A DNA stretch of 64,000 bases, taken from NCBI GenBank assembly GCA_036925085.1, contig JAUPFP010000017.1:3620960-3684959 (forward strand), written 5' to 3'. The notes under the pieces were generated by a model that saw nothing but the letters and a program-made list of their open reading frames with translations, had not been told where the DNA came from and ran no database searches. Positions 11,497 through 20,376 of the stretch are shown here, piece after piece. The stretch's first letter is position 1; each line of letters opens with the position of its first letter. Origin of the DNA: Brachycybe producta (taxonomy: Eukaryota; Arthropoda; Diplopoda; Playtdesmida; Andrognathidae). The position numbers and the translations under genes are program-made.

Positions 11497-12060
11497 GAGT
11501 TCAGCCATCTTGAACTTCTCCTTTGTTTGTTCTTCTTTAGAAAGTTCAGCCATCTTGAACTTTCGTTCATTTGTGTGTTCTCTACACACACATTCTTCAT
11601 TCTTGTTTTCAAGTAAAACTAAAAGTGCGGGCACCGCGCTCTAGCTTTACTCTTCGTATTGCTTGCCTCTTCTTCAGGCAACTGCAATACACTTTCATTT
11701 CCAATTCACTTTCCGCAGTGCAATATCGATTGGGTGGTGTACCACGCTCGAGATTGTATTGTACATCTGCTGTTTCTTCTTTGAGATTTTTGGGGATTCT
11801 TATAACCTCCACGTGGTCACCAAATACCACGTGTCGAGAGAGATCTTACCAAAATTGACACTCAATAAAGAATTTACAGACACACTGTACCAGTTGGGAT
11901 CGTCACACCAAACTGAAGAACAACACTAACATCCACACAGCCACTCAAACAACGATACTATCTTTATTAAACGTAGGTAAAACTATCGTTACTCAGTGTA
12001 TAAGGGTACGATAGTGTCGGTTGCCGACAAAAAGACTGCGATCTACAGCGAGATCAACGG
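11497..12060 (+). repeat. U block, copy U1 (retroelement 5' leader or LTR)
   Basis: Matches 22297-23047 (plus strand) and 52720-53498 (minus strand). Shared landmarks are a repeated CAGCCATCTTG motif, a pyrimidine tract, 'GGGTGGTGTACCA', 'CATAACCTCCACGTGG', an AATAAA signal, and TTGGGATCGTCACACC at 11894-11910, which resembles a primer-binding site. U1 and U3 both lead directly into the same first ORF, so U is a genuine part of this retroelement. T-family LTRs occupy the expected outer positions (18449 and 55394), so U is more likely leader sequence than LTR. Its TATA (in U2) and AATAAA signals keep the LTR reading open. Confidence 0.6.
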
Positions 12061-12119
12061 CCAAACCTACAGAACACCGACTTACATTGATTACCACGTG
12101 TTGCACGAGCCTTAACATA

Positions 12120-12668
12120 ATGGATGCTCACCCACAACTAACTGGGGCCACCCGGAGGGCTCTTCTGCACTCCAGGGGCGGCACATATCCATCAGCCTTA
12201 TGGAGGGCCCATGCAACATCACAGACATACGGTACACAATATGCCGCATCATCACGTGTGGCTGTCCCACTTGGACCCACCATGGATCCAGTCATTCAAC
12301 CTGAGACCTGGTGGGTGCCACAAAGTGGCGGCACCCAAAGTAATGATGTGCATCCACAGTCTACGCGGCGCACGGCTCAGTCCACAGACAATAGCACATT
12401 ACGACGCCTAATGTCATCCGCATATTACTCCAGATACCAACAGGAGCGACCTCCGCTGCTACCAAATCCACTGCCCACACAGTCGTGTGATGGTTGCAAA
12501 CTCAACACCATCATGCATCAACTTAATGAACTAAAAATACAGATTACGCACATGATGATCATTCATAACGGTACCCAACCGCCATCTGCGCCACCACTAC
12601 CAACTACATGTACTACAACACCACAATATCGCCAATATCGTAGCAGATCAGACAATTCTTCGCGCTAA
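12120..12668 (+). CDS. gypsy-like element first ORF (Gag position)
   Basis: A 182-residue ORF from an ATG in good context (A at -3, G at +4). The frame extends further upstream without an ATG. A related copy at 52.1-52.6 kb (minus) shares 'DAHPQLTGA' and 'MHQL..L.IQ', although its ATG is ATC. The C-terminal half has a short amphipathic, possibly coiled-coil segment after 'SCDGCKLNTIMHQLN', then a Pro/Thr-rich and an Arg/Ser-rich tail. It occupies the Gag position, but I see no capsid major homology region and no CCHC knuckle, and it is far shorter than typical Ty3/gypsy Gag. The stop at 12666 overlaps the protease frame, which lies in the +1 frame. Function not assigned. Confidence 0.55.
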   Translation: MDAHPQLTGATRRALLHSRGGTYPSALWRAHATSQTYGTQYAASSRVAVPLGPTMDPVIQPETWWVPQSGGTQSNDVHPQSTRRTAQSTDNSTLRRLMSSAYYSRYQQERPPLLPNPLPTQSCDGCKLNTIMHQLNELKIQITHMMIIHNGTQPPSAPPLPTTCTTTPQYRQYRSRSDNSSR

Positions 12669-13587
12669 TGCTGTCGGGCACCGAGAGCCGTACGAGCCCT
12701 GCTACGATTCATACTACAGACGACATTCACCAGGTCCATATAAGGTACCTGAAGAGCGCGCGTACTATGTACCGCGCTATACAAACTACGAGCGTACAGA
12801 ACATCAGTACGCGTACCCGACATACGATCTCACGAGGGAGGCCTCCGATACGGACCACAGTAGTGTGGTCACTGTACCTGACATGCCTCCTGAGACAACC
12901 AATTATGACAGAGCACCGGCCGGCATGCCAATAATGATGGTCAACCACATCCCGGAATTGACTTGGGGAATGGACGACCCAACTACCTGTCATGGCACCC
13001 TTGAGGTCATTAACCTCCCAACCGCCGCCTTGGGTTGCACCACCAATGAGGTGGTCGCCATCTTGGCTCCAGGTGGTGGGACTTCACTCCAAGGGCGCCC
13101 TTGCTGCTGCCGGATGCTGAAAGACCTATATAGACAACTGAAGAATACTTGCATGCTGCAAGAGATCGGAGATCATAGTGTCAGTGATGACAGTCCGAAA
13201 ATCACTGTCACTATCAATGGCAAAGAGGTCCGCATGCTCGTAGACACCGGAGCTCATGGTAGCATAATATCCGAGGCGCTTGCAAAGCGGCTCCAACTCA
13301 ACATCAAGCCCATGGCTCATCCTCCGAGGATCGAAGGAGTTGGAGGGAACACCATCGCCGTGGCAGGGCAAGTCTCCGCTACTGTGGAAATTGCCAAACA
13401 ATCTGCCACGGGCCGCCTGCTGGTTATCACTGGCCCACCCGATGCCATTTTAGGCCGAGACCTGGGTAGGGCACTGAAGCTCCTTGTGTCTATGCAGACC
13501 AATAAAGTCTACTTAGAAGACGACCTCTTTGAATCAGCACTCCAAAGGCAGAGTATTCAGGCGTACATCAAGAGTGCTCTGGAATAA
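12559..13587 (+). CDS. pro: retroviral-type aspartic protease (pro) region of gypsy-like element
   Basis: This frame is open from 12559 and overlaps the first ORF by about 110 bases in the +1 frame, so a translational frameshift or an old indel links them. It starts with a tyrosine/arginine-rich segment (VGHREPYEPCYDSYYR), then a conserved 'LQGRPCCCRMLKDLYRQLKN' block and the protease: catalytic 'LVDTGAHGSII' near 13243 and the 'AILGRDLG' flap-side motif near 13447. Such proteases are dimeric and process the Gag-Pol polyprotein. It ends at a TAA (13585-13587), after which the same frame continues open. The left end of the 12.6-kb duplication (12867) falls inside this region. Confidence 0.85.
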   Translation, partial: SFITVPNRHLRHHYQLHVLQHHNIANIVADQTILRANAVGHREPYEPCYDSYYRRHSPGPYKVPEERAYYVPRYTNYERTEHQYAYPTYDLTREASDTDHSSVVTVPDMPPETTNYDRAPAGMPIMMVNHIPELTWGMDDPTTCHGTLEVINLPTAALGCTTNEVVAILAPGGGTSLQGRPCCCRMLKDLYRQLKNTCMLQEIGDHSVSDDSPKITVTINGKEVRMLVDTGAHGSIISEALAKRLQLNIKPMAHPPRIEGVGGNTIAVAGQVSATVEIAKQSATGRLLVITGPPDAILGRDLGRALKLLVSMQTNKVYLEDDLFESALQRQSIQAYIKSALE

Positions 13588-16070
13588 ATCACGCCAGCCA
13601 CTCTTGGGGAGTCGGACACCGCTCCCATTGAAGTCCAGCTTATGCAGCAACCGGACGAATACCTAGTAGTCAAAGGGCTAACGCAACTCACTGGCCATGG
13701 GACAACACTAGTGGAGGTAGAGGAATCTAGGATCCTCACAGACCAGGACCTTTTCGTGGTCTCTCCTGACGAGAAGCTACGAGCCTCGAGGGGGGTCTGG
13801 GTGGCCCCCGGCATTATGCAAGGCCATAACAGCAACAGCTTCCTAGTCGAGGTCCTGAACACCACTATGGGGCCATTGACCCTGGCCTCCGGCGAAGTGA
13901 TAGCCCATGTACAAAAAGACTACTGCTTCGAAACGGTTGAAGTAAAGACCACTTCAAACGCTGACCCGATCATGACAAAAGAGTCAGGCGCTAAATTCGA
14001 TGAAGCAATGCAACTCGGGCCTCGATTACGTAATGGCCAGAGGCGCATTCTGATGGATCTTTTGAGATCCTATAGAGATGTCTTCGCATTAGAAACGTCA
14101 GAACTTGGATGTACCAACGAATCAACACTGGCGATCATGCACCCGTACGGGAACCCCTCCGAAGGAGTGGTCCCGAGCAGCGGGAGATCATCCGGAAAAC
14201 AGTTGAGGAAATGCTCAAATCCGGAGTAGCCAGCGAATCCAAGTCTCCTTACGCTTCAGCAGTGGTCCTGGTGAAGAAGAAGGATGGACAGTGGCGTTTC
14301 TGCGTTGACAATAGATGCCTGAACGATATTACCAAACCAGACAATTACCCACTACCCTGAATCGATGATGCTTTAGACTCGCTTTGTGGGTCGAGAATCT
14401 TCGCTACCCTCGACATGATCTCCGGCTATTGGCAATTTGAGGTCGCCAAAGAGGATAGGGAGAAGACCGCGTTCATCACACCCGGTGGGCTGTTCGAATT
14501 CAATCAGATGCCCTTCGGTCTGCGTAACGCTCCTGCTACTATGCAGCGTGCCCTGGATATCCTTTTGGCTGGCCACAAATGGGAGACCTGCCTCGTCTAC
14601 CTAGACGACATCATCGTATTCGGCACGACATTCGAACAATTTAAGGAAAGGTTGGACTGCATCCTAGGACTCCTAAGAGAGGCGGGGTTGAAGCTTCACC
14701 CCGAAAAGAGCTTCTTCGGCTACGATGAAGTCCTCTACCTGGGACACATCATCTCCAAGGAAGGGGTGCGTCCAGACCCGAGAAAGGTGGTTGCAATCTC
14801 CGACTTAGCGGCGCCTACTAATGTCAAGGAGGTGAAGCGATTTTTGGGCATGGCCGGTTTTTACCGGCGATTCATTGTTAACTTCGCCCACATCGCTAAA
14901 CCACTCACGGATATGACTAAAAAGGGGCTGCCCTTTTCATGGACGATTGACAGAGAAGTAGCCTTCACTTTGTTAAAGACTAAACTTGTCACCGTGCCAA
15001 TATTGGCCATTTACGACCCAGATGCCGAAATCAAAATGCACACCGACGCCTCTGCTTACGGCATCGGAGCTATCCTCTATCAACAGTCACCATCTAAAGA
15101 ACTGCAGATCCTGGGTGGTGTCTCTCGAGTGCTCCTAGATGCCGAATTAAATTATTCCACCACGGATAAAGAGTGCCTCGCAGTGGTGTACGGCATCGTC
15201 AAGTTTAGACCTTACCTCGTTAACAAAGCCTTTGTCATCGTCACCGACTATCATGCACTGTGCTACTTAAAGACCGCACAGCGACTCCAAGGACGCCTGG
15301 GCCGCTGGCAGCTACTGCTCCAGGAATACGACTACACTGTAGTCTACAAGGCCGGCATCACTCACGTGGATGCGGACTGCATTTCACGGAGTCCGGTGGA
15401 CGTTCCTGAAGACTGGAACCTGCAGGCTACCCCAGATGACCTCGATGATAGCGTGGTTTACGCAGTCACATTGCGTTGGGATTGGTCGGTTAAACTAGAA
15501 AGAGACCCGAACGTGACACACATTAAGGCCGAACTTCGCAACAATTCGAGTACCGAGCTTCACCATACCTATGTCATTATAGACGAGGTTTTGTGTACCC
15601 TTGTCTACCAGGGCAGCGTCACACCCAAGCTCGTGACGGTGGTACCCAAACATCTGGTACCCGAAGTTCTGAGGCTTTTACACGATAGTCCTGAAGCCGG
15701 ACATTTCGGCCAAGATAAGACATTGGAAAAGGTGTGCCATTGTGCCAACGGTTCTTTTGGCCAACCTGGAAGCAAGATACCATCGAGTATGTGCGCACGT
15801 GCGAGATATGCCAAAAGTGCAAGACGCCACAGTCCAGGTTGCCCGGGTTCCTCCATGAGATGGAAATTGGAGACCCAGGTGAATGCTGGGGAATTGACTA
15901 CATCGGTCCCCTGCCAAAATCACTGGGTGGTGTCAAGCACATCATCGTGGCGGTGGATTATGACACCAGATTCTGCTTCGCACGAGCTGTGCACAGCCAG
16001 TCGGCCAAAACAACTAAGAATTTCATCCAAGATACAATCGTGTATCTTATCGGGATGCCCAGGAGGATAA
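13588..16070 (+). pseudogene. pol: gypsy-like reverse transcriptase and RNase H, broken
   Basis: After the TAA at 13585 the frame continues to about 14112, where a frameshift is needed. A TGA at 14358 follows in 'NYPLP*IDDAL', the start of RT. From 14361 a clean frame holds RT ('QMPFGLRNAPATMQRA', catalytic 'YLDDIIVFG', 'FLGMAGFYRRFI'), then RNase H ('HTDASAYGIGAILYQQ', 'LNYSTTDKECLAVVYG', 'HVDADCISRSP'), and the first part of integrase (zinc-binding 'HDSPEAGHFG') before a second frameshift near 15735. These signatures are diagnostic of Ty3/gypsy elements. The TGA could be a decayed CGA. Copy 2 carries identical lesions. Confidence 0.93.
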
Positions 16071-16804
16071 TCACCGACCGAGGGACACCTTTTACAGCTA
16101 AAGACACACAAGCGCTGTGTGACGAGCTGGGAATAAAGCACGCCACCACGACAGCGTACTTTCCGCAAGGAGACGGTCTTGCGGAAAGGACCAACAAAAC
16201 TATAATGCAGACCGTCAAGAGACTTCTGACACCTGAAAAAGGACAGCGGGATTGGTATTTCCATCTCCAAGCCGCCACCTTCGCTTACAAAACTGCGACC
16301 CATACATCAACGAAGTTCTCGCCATACCGCTTAATGTTTGGAAGAAAGGCCCGACTACGAATCGACAATCGGGCACCTCTCCTACCAAAGGTTATGGATT
16401 CAAATCCTGCAGCACCTTCTGTGGTTGCCACGGAAGAGGTCGAAATCGCAAGGGCCAACCTACACGATGCCCATTTGCGACAAAAGAAGTACTACGACGC
16501 AAGACGAAAGACTCCACACACGTATAAAATCGGAGACCCAGTACTCGTTCGAGATCAACGCATCGTGTCTGATGAGACCAAGAAGCTACGTTACTCGTAC
16601 AGGGATGGTTACACAGTAACCAAAATCATCAGCGACACGGTGCTCGAGCTGGAGCACGAAGATACGTTTGGAAGATTGATTCGAGACACGGTGAACATCG
16701 TACATATCAAGCCAAAACAACTGAGGACAGTTGTTCAAGGGTTGGAGGGGGAAGACAAATCCAGCTCCCCACAACAAGAGGAACCTACCTACTCACCACA
16801 ATAA
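15734..16804 (+). pseudogene. int: gypsy-like integrase, separated from RT by a frameshift
   Basis: Integrase resumes in a third frame. It shows the zinc-finger cysteines 'CEICQKC' and a DDE core: first Asp in 'GIDYIGPLP', second in 'IITDRGTPF', Glu in 'GLAERTNKTI'. It is followed by a basic C-terminal domain ('DPVLVRDQRIVSDETKKLRY') and a Gln/Pro tail ending at 16804. The frameshift comes from a direct repetition of 8 bases (TTGTGCCA beside TGTGCCA, about 15737-15750) within the HHCC domain. The catalytic core is otherwise uninterrupted. The preferred start is not an ATG because integrase is released from a polyprotein. Confidence 0.92.
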
Positions 16805-17183
16805 ACCAAACATCAATAACCCTATCAAACAACCCATACAACCTAAATTTTTTCTTTTGGTTGTTTATATCATCACATTGGTCACTTGCTGATGCACACC
16901 AATGTAAACAAACGACAACGTGTGTGACCACAAACATTCACACACCCCTGTTCACATTTCACCACTCGAATCTGATTCCAATATGGGAAACTTTCATACA
17001 CTGCGTTTGGGGACCAGGTCGTCTGACAATGATAACAAACAATAGTAGAAGAACGGCGTTTAATACTCAGAATCCGACACCCCGCGAGCCTCCAATAATA
17101 AACAAATTGGGTGGCTTATTGGAGTTCCAGCTAGCTTCGTGGAATTGTACGAATTCCACGGGACCCTGGAATTTCACACCTCG
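16805..17183 (+). other. spacer between integrase and third ORF
   Basis: No ATG-initiated ORF of note. It contains a TTTTTTCTTTTGG pyrimidine stretch at 16850-16860. It also holds the only difference I noticed between the duplicated copies: C at 16953, T at 29616. Confidence 0.6.
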
Positions 17184-18116
17184 ATGGGGAAGTCGGAAAA
17201 CACACAAGTATATAGCCAACGCCGGGCTGGTCACCAGCACTTCGGAAACAATTCTGAAAGAATAAGGATGTCACAGTGCGACGAAACAACGGGAAGCCAG
17301 GATGATGCCATCTCTGGCCCATCTACCAGGATGGACCCGGATGACACGACAACGCAGCAACATGGCATCGAGGAAGTCAGGGACGACACAGCGCGCGCTG
17401 TCGACCTAACGATGTCAACCACCTCGTCTTGCCATACCGCCGCAGCCTCAGCAACCCCCGTACTAACCTTGCCGCAAGTGACACAACCTTTTCGCATACC
17501 AACAGTCACTACCAGGAGACCGCTTCGTCAGGAAGCACGATGTGAAAGACTGATAAATAATTGCTGGGCACTCTGGCAACGACAGGTGCGGCCCGCGAAC
17601 ACCTATTACCTCGGTCACTATGACCTGATGGAGGGATTTCCGCACCTCTACATACCGGAGGAGGGACGCTACATTGTAGGAATGTCATACTACCTGCAAC
17701 TCTCTATGGCCATCTTAATTCCATCCACCCGATACATCGAAATATACCAGTTTGGCCAGCAGGCTTTCTTCAACAGTCTCCTGGTAGTTCCACTTAACGG
17801 AGCATACAGCATTGCCCGAATGATTGTTTGGAGGACCCGCGCCACTTACCAGGCTGCCATCCTGTGGGACGCCGTTTACAGTGTCCTCACCGGACAACCA
17901 CCGGCCCGACTGATTGCCGCCGACGCCACCGTCCACCGAAGTTTCATGGAAAGTCTCCGGGGCTTCGACAACGGATGGATCATCGCCACCTGGGAATCCT
18001 ATCATCCCTGGCTGCGAAGCCACCTCCTCCACTCACCATCAGACCCCCTACAAGCACTTCACGGATATGTCTGCATGTACATGTGCATGCAATCAACCGA
18101 CATGTGTATAGATTAG
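17184..18116 (+). CDS. unidentified third ORF of gypsy-like element (env position)
   Basis: An uninterrupted frame downstream of integrase. The first ATG (17184) gives 310 residues. The ATG at 17268, with A at -3, gives 282. The frame stays open to 17139 without an ATG. The N-terminal third is acidic and Thr/Ser-rich (MSQCDETTGSQDD..). The rest is rich in aromatic residues ('NCWALWQRQVRPANTYYLGHY', 'YIVGMSYYLQLSMAILIPS') and looks like a folded, mostly helical domain. I see no signal peptide, furin-type site or convincing transmembrane anchor, so an envelope glycoprotein is not supported. It is intact while RT and integrase are broken. I do not recognise the family. Copy 2 is at 29847-30779. 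Confidence 0.6.
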   Translation: MGKSENTQVYSQRRAGHQHFGNNSERIRMSQCDETTGSQDDAISGPSTRMDPDDTTTQQHGIEEVRDDTARAVDLTMSTTSSCHTAAASATPVLTLPQVTQPFRIPTVTTRRPLRQEARCERLINNCWALWQRQVRPANTYYLGHYDLMEGFPHLYIPEEGRYIVGMSYYLQLSMAILIPSTRYIEIYQFGQQAFFNSLLVVPLNGAYSIARMIVWRTRATYQAAILWDAVYSVLTGQPPARLIAADATVHRSFMESLRGFDNGWIIATWESYHPWLRSHLLHSPSDPLQALHGYVCMYMCMQSTDMCID

Positions 18117-18448
18117 AAACCCGTGTGGTCACCACCCATTGGGGTGGTGAGCTTGGAAAATTATATAAAAAAAAAAGAATCCTGTTATAACTACTTTATG
18201 TATAAATAAGTATTCCTTGTAAATTTTTAATAGGGGCTCGCCACTCAGCGAGTATTAATTGTGTTTGCCTTTTTATTTTCAGAATTTGCATTTCCAAAGG
18301 GCGCTGACACTTCGGTGCCAGTGCCTTTCCGTAACTACCTCTGTACACGGTGAGTCCTCAACCACCCATGTCTCCCCGCTGCGTAACTTGAAAACCTTCC
18401 ACCCTTGGCTGGAGTACGAGGACGTACTCCAAGCAAAGTTGGAGGGTA
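18117..18448 (+). other. 3' untranslated part of gypsy-like element
   Basis: It contains a hairpin (GGTCACCACCC / GGGTGGTGAGC, about 18126-18152), a small stem GCTCGCCACTCAGCGAGT, a splice-acceptor-like tract ending TTTTATTTTCAG at 18283, and a donor-like CACGGTGAGT near 18351. The purine run GGAGGG (18441-18446) just before the LTR start is a weak polypurine-tract candidate. Confidence 0.45.
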
Positions 18449-19097
18449 TGTAACACCCTGTAAATCGTGATCCCGCCAAAACCATAGCCCGGGGGATAAA
18501 CAACTCTCAACCGTCCCTCCCTCCTCTCTGACTCACCTTTCTGACTCATGCCCAAGCGGCGGATTGATACATAAAGGACCATGGTCACTTGGACCTGGTT
18601 ACACCTCGCAGGTGTACACAGGTCCAAGGTATAAAAGGACCATGTTCCTCTTTGTTCCTCAGTTCTTTCCTTTGCCTGTATTATGAGATATCATTCCGAA
18701 TCATGGGCCTGAGGATTTACCGTTAGTATCATTAATATTCATCCTTGTATTCTGTGCTTCTGTCCTTCTGTTTATATGTAACTAACTTCTCTTAAGAGGC
18801 CGGAGGCTTCATAGGGCAGGAGCTATAAGATTCTCAGCAGCTACAACATCTTCTCTTGTCGGTATACCGATGGAGAAGATGTATATCAGCATCAACCGGA
18901 AGAGAGAAAGATGGCCGCCACTCTCCTGCATCGATTTCACCCCCATGCAGAAGAGTGACTACAATCTGTCTCCATCCAGCTCTCTCTACAGCTCGGATCT
19001 TCTCTGTGGATCTTCATACTGTTCAGAGAAGAAACGAAATGTGGAAAATGTCATCTAAAGGTTGGTAATAAAAATGGGTTGATGTCAAAAGCTCACA
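18449..19097 (+). mobile_element. LTR family T, copy T1, probable 3' LTR
   Basis: A 649-bp LTR from TGTAACACCCTG to GCTCACA in the sense orientation of the pol genes. It lies directly after the element's 3' UTR, so it is the best candidate for the 3' LTR. It has the U3 palindrome plus TATAAAAGG at 18588-18636. The flanks (GGTA / TTTA) show no target duplication, which fits an LTR joined to internal sequence on its left. The 5' LTR partner is missing: upstream of the U1 block the sequence is LINE B. Confidence 0.7.
18588..18636 (+). promoter_or_regulatory. U3 inverted repeat plus TATA box of LTR T1
   Basis: A 41-bp near-perfect inverted repeat, outer arms CTTGGACCTG / CAGGTCCAAG and inner arms TACACCT / AGGTGTA, ends one base before TATAAAAGG. 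All five T-related LTRs keep this arrangement (5401-5442, 23377-23418, 25009-25049, 55906-55946), and divergent copies have matching changes in both arms. It is likely a promoter-proximal protein site or an RNA/DNA hairpin. Which of these cannot be told from sequence. Confidence 0.7.
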
Positions 19098-19160
19098 TTT
19101 ATATAGGAAAGTGTGGAAAGTGAAAACTACGGTACCCTTATAGGACGTTTAAAATACTAA

Positions 19161-19384
19161 TTTATTGACTTAGTATCTCAATATATTGACTTAGTATCTC
19201 AATATATTGACTTAGTATCTCAATATATTGACTTAGTATCTCAATATATTGACTTAGTATCTCAATTTATTGACTTAGTATCTGAATTTATTGACTTAGT
19301 ATCTCAATTTATTGACTTAGTATCTCAATATATTGACTTAGTATCTCAATATATTGACTAAGTATCTCAATATATTGACTTAGG
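19161..19384 (+). repeat. 21-bp tandem array, forward arm
   Basis: About eleven units of TTGACTTAGTATCTCAATATA with occasional T/A and G/C variants, ending in TTGACTTAGGTTAGGTTAGG. Confidence 0.9.
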
Positions 19385-19432
19385 TTAGGTTAGGTTTGGT
19401 TTGATTATGTAATTATACGTAACCTAACAATC

Positions 19433-19690
19433 TTAATATATTAAGATATTAAGTCAATATGTTGAGATACTAAGTTAATATATTGAGATACTAAGTTAAT
19501 ATACTGAGATACTAACTTATTATATTGAGATACTAAGTTAATATACTGAGATACTAACTTACTATATTGAGATACTAACTTACTATATTGAGATACTAAC
19601 TTACTATATTGAGATACTAACTTACTATATTGAGATACTAACTTACTATATTGAGATACTAACTTACTATATTGAGATACTATCTCAATA
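19433..19690 (-). repeat. 21-bp tandem array, inverted arm
   Basis: About twelve units of the complementary motif (GAGATACTAACTTACTATATT and variants). The later units are nearly identical, indicating recent unit amplification within this arm. Confidence 0.9.
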
Positions 19691-20003
19691 TATTGGCTTA
19701 GGATTGGTTAGTTTAGGTGATGTTAGGTTAGGTATAGTTACCTAACCAAACCAAACCTAATACAACCTCAACCTAACCTAAAGTCAATATATTGAGATAC
19801 TAAGTCAAAATATTGAAATATTAACTAAATATTGATAATATATCAATATATTAACATGAGACCTGCCCGCAAAAAACACCAAATTAATTTTATTTTATTA
19901 ATTCCTAGGGCCCCTATAGTGAACGCCTCATCGGCAGTTTCCATTGGTGATCAATAGATGGCGCTGCTAACGCAAATCTGCAATCACTTTCCTATATAAA
20001 CGA

Positions 20004-20376
20004 TAAGATGGCAAATGCGCATGCTCTCTGCAAGTACTAGTGGGCTAACGCTAGTCGATTCAATTGTTTTCCACACAGTGTATTTTAGAAATGGTTGTGT
20101 GTGTTTCTTTACTTTACAAAACAAGCTTTTCCTCTCATGCATTGTCAATATAGCCTTAAAAACTAGCTACTACCTGGATAACAATAACAAATGACAAAGC
20201 TCTACGTATTGACATTTTTCTCATTCTAGCCAACAGATGTTGCGCATTCAGTAGCTATAACAACATTTCATTCCTATTCTCAAGCGAAATTTTTATGCTT
20301 TTTAGCTTATATGATAATAGAAAAAAACTTATAAACTAAATGGAGAGCATGACTTTTAATTGAGAACAATATAAAT
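20004..20376. other. interval without recognised feature
   Basis: Moderately AT-rich sequence with no ORF or repeat identified within the window, other than its copy at 32667-33039. Confidence 0.5.

Larger units (their letters stand above)
19098..20003. repeat. palindromic element with inverted 21-bp arrays and TTAGG-like core
   Basis: Bounded by an inverted pair TTTATATAGGAAAGTG (19098) and CACTTTCCTATATAAA (about 19988-20003), with a further degenerate pair inside. The interior holds about eleven direct 21-bp units of TTGACTTAGTATCTCAATATA (19161-19384), a TTAGGTTAGG core, and about twelve units in the opposite orientation (19433-19690), then more GGTTAGG/CCTAACC tracts to about 19790. Its left boundary abuts the T1 LTR exactly. 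It is either a non-autonomous DNA transposon with satellite-like content or a foldback element. Confidence 0.6.

Noticed and set aside
17184-18116. Third ORF as a retroviral envelope protein
   Set aside because: No signal peptide, fusion peptide, cleavage site or transmembrane anchor could be seen; position alone is not enough.
18122-18134. TGTGGTCACCAC as the start of a U-type 3' LTR
   Set aside because: The same 12-mer occurs in U2/U3, but there it is internal, since U2/U3 similarity extends about 190 bases further upstream. Here it belongs to a local hairpin, and downstream sequence does not resemble U.
19161-19690. CRISPR-like array
   Set aside because: Units are contiguous 21-bp tandem repeats without unique spacers, in two orientations, in eukaryotic sequence with LINEs.
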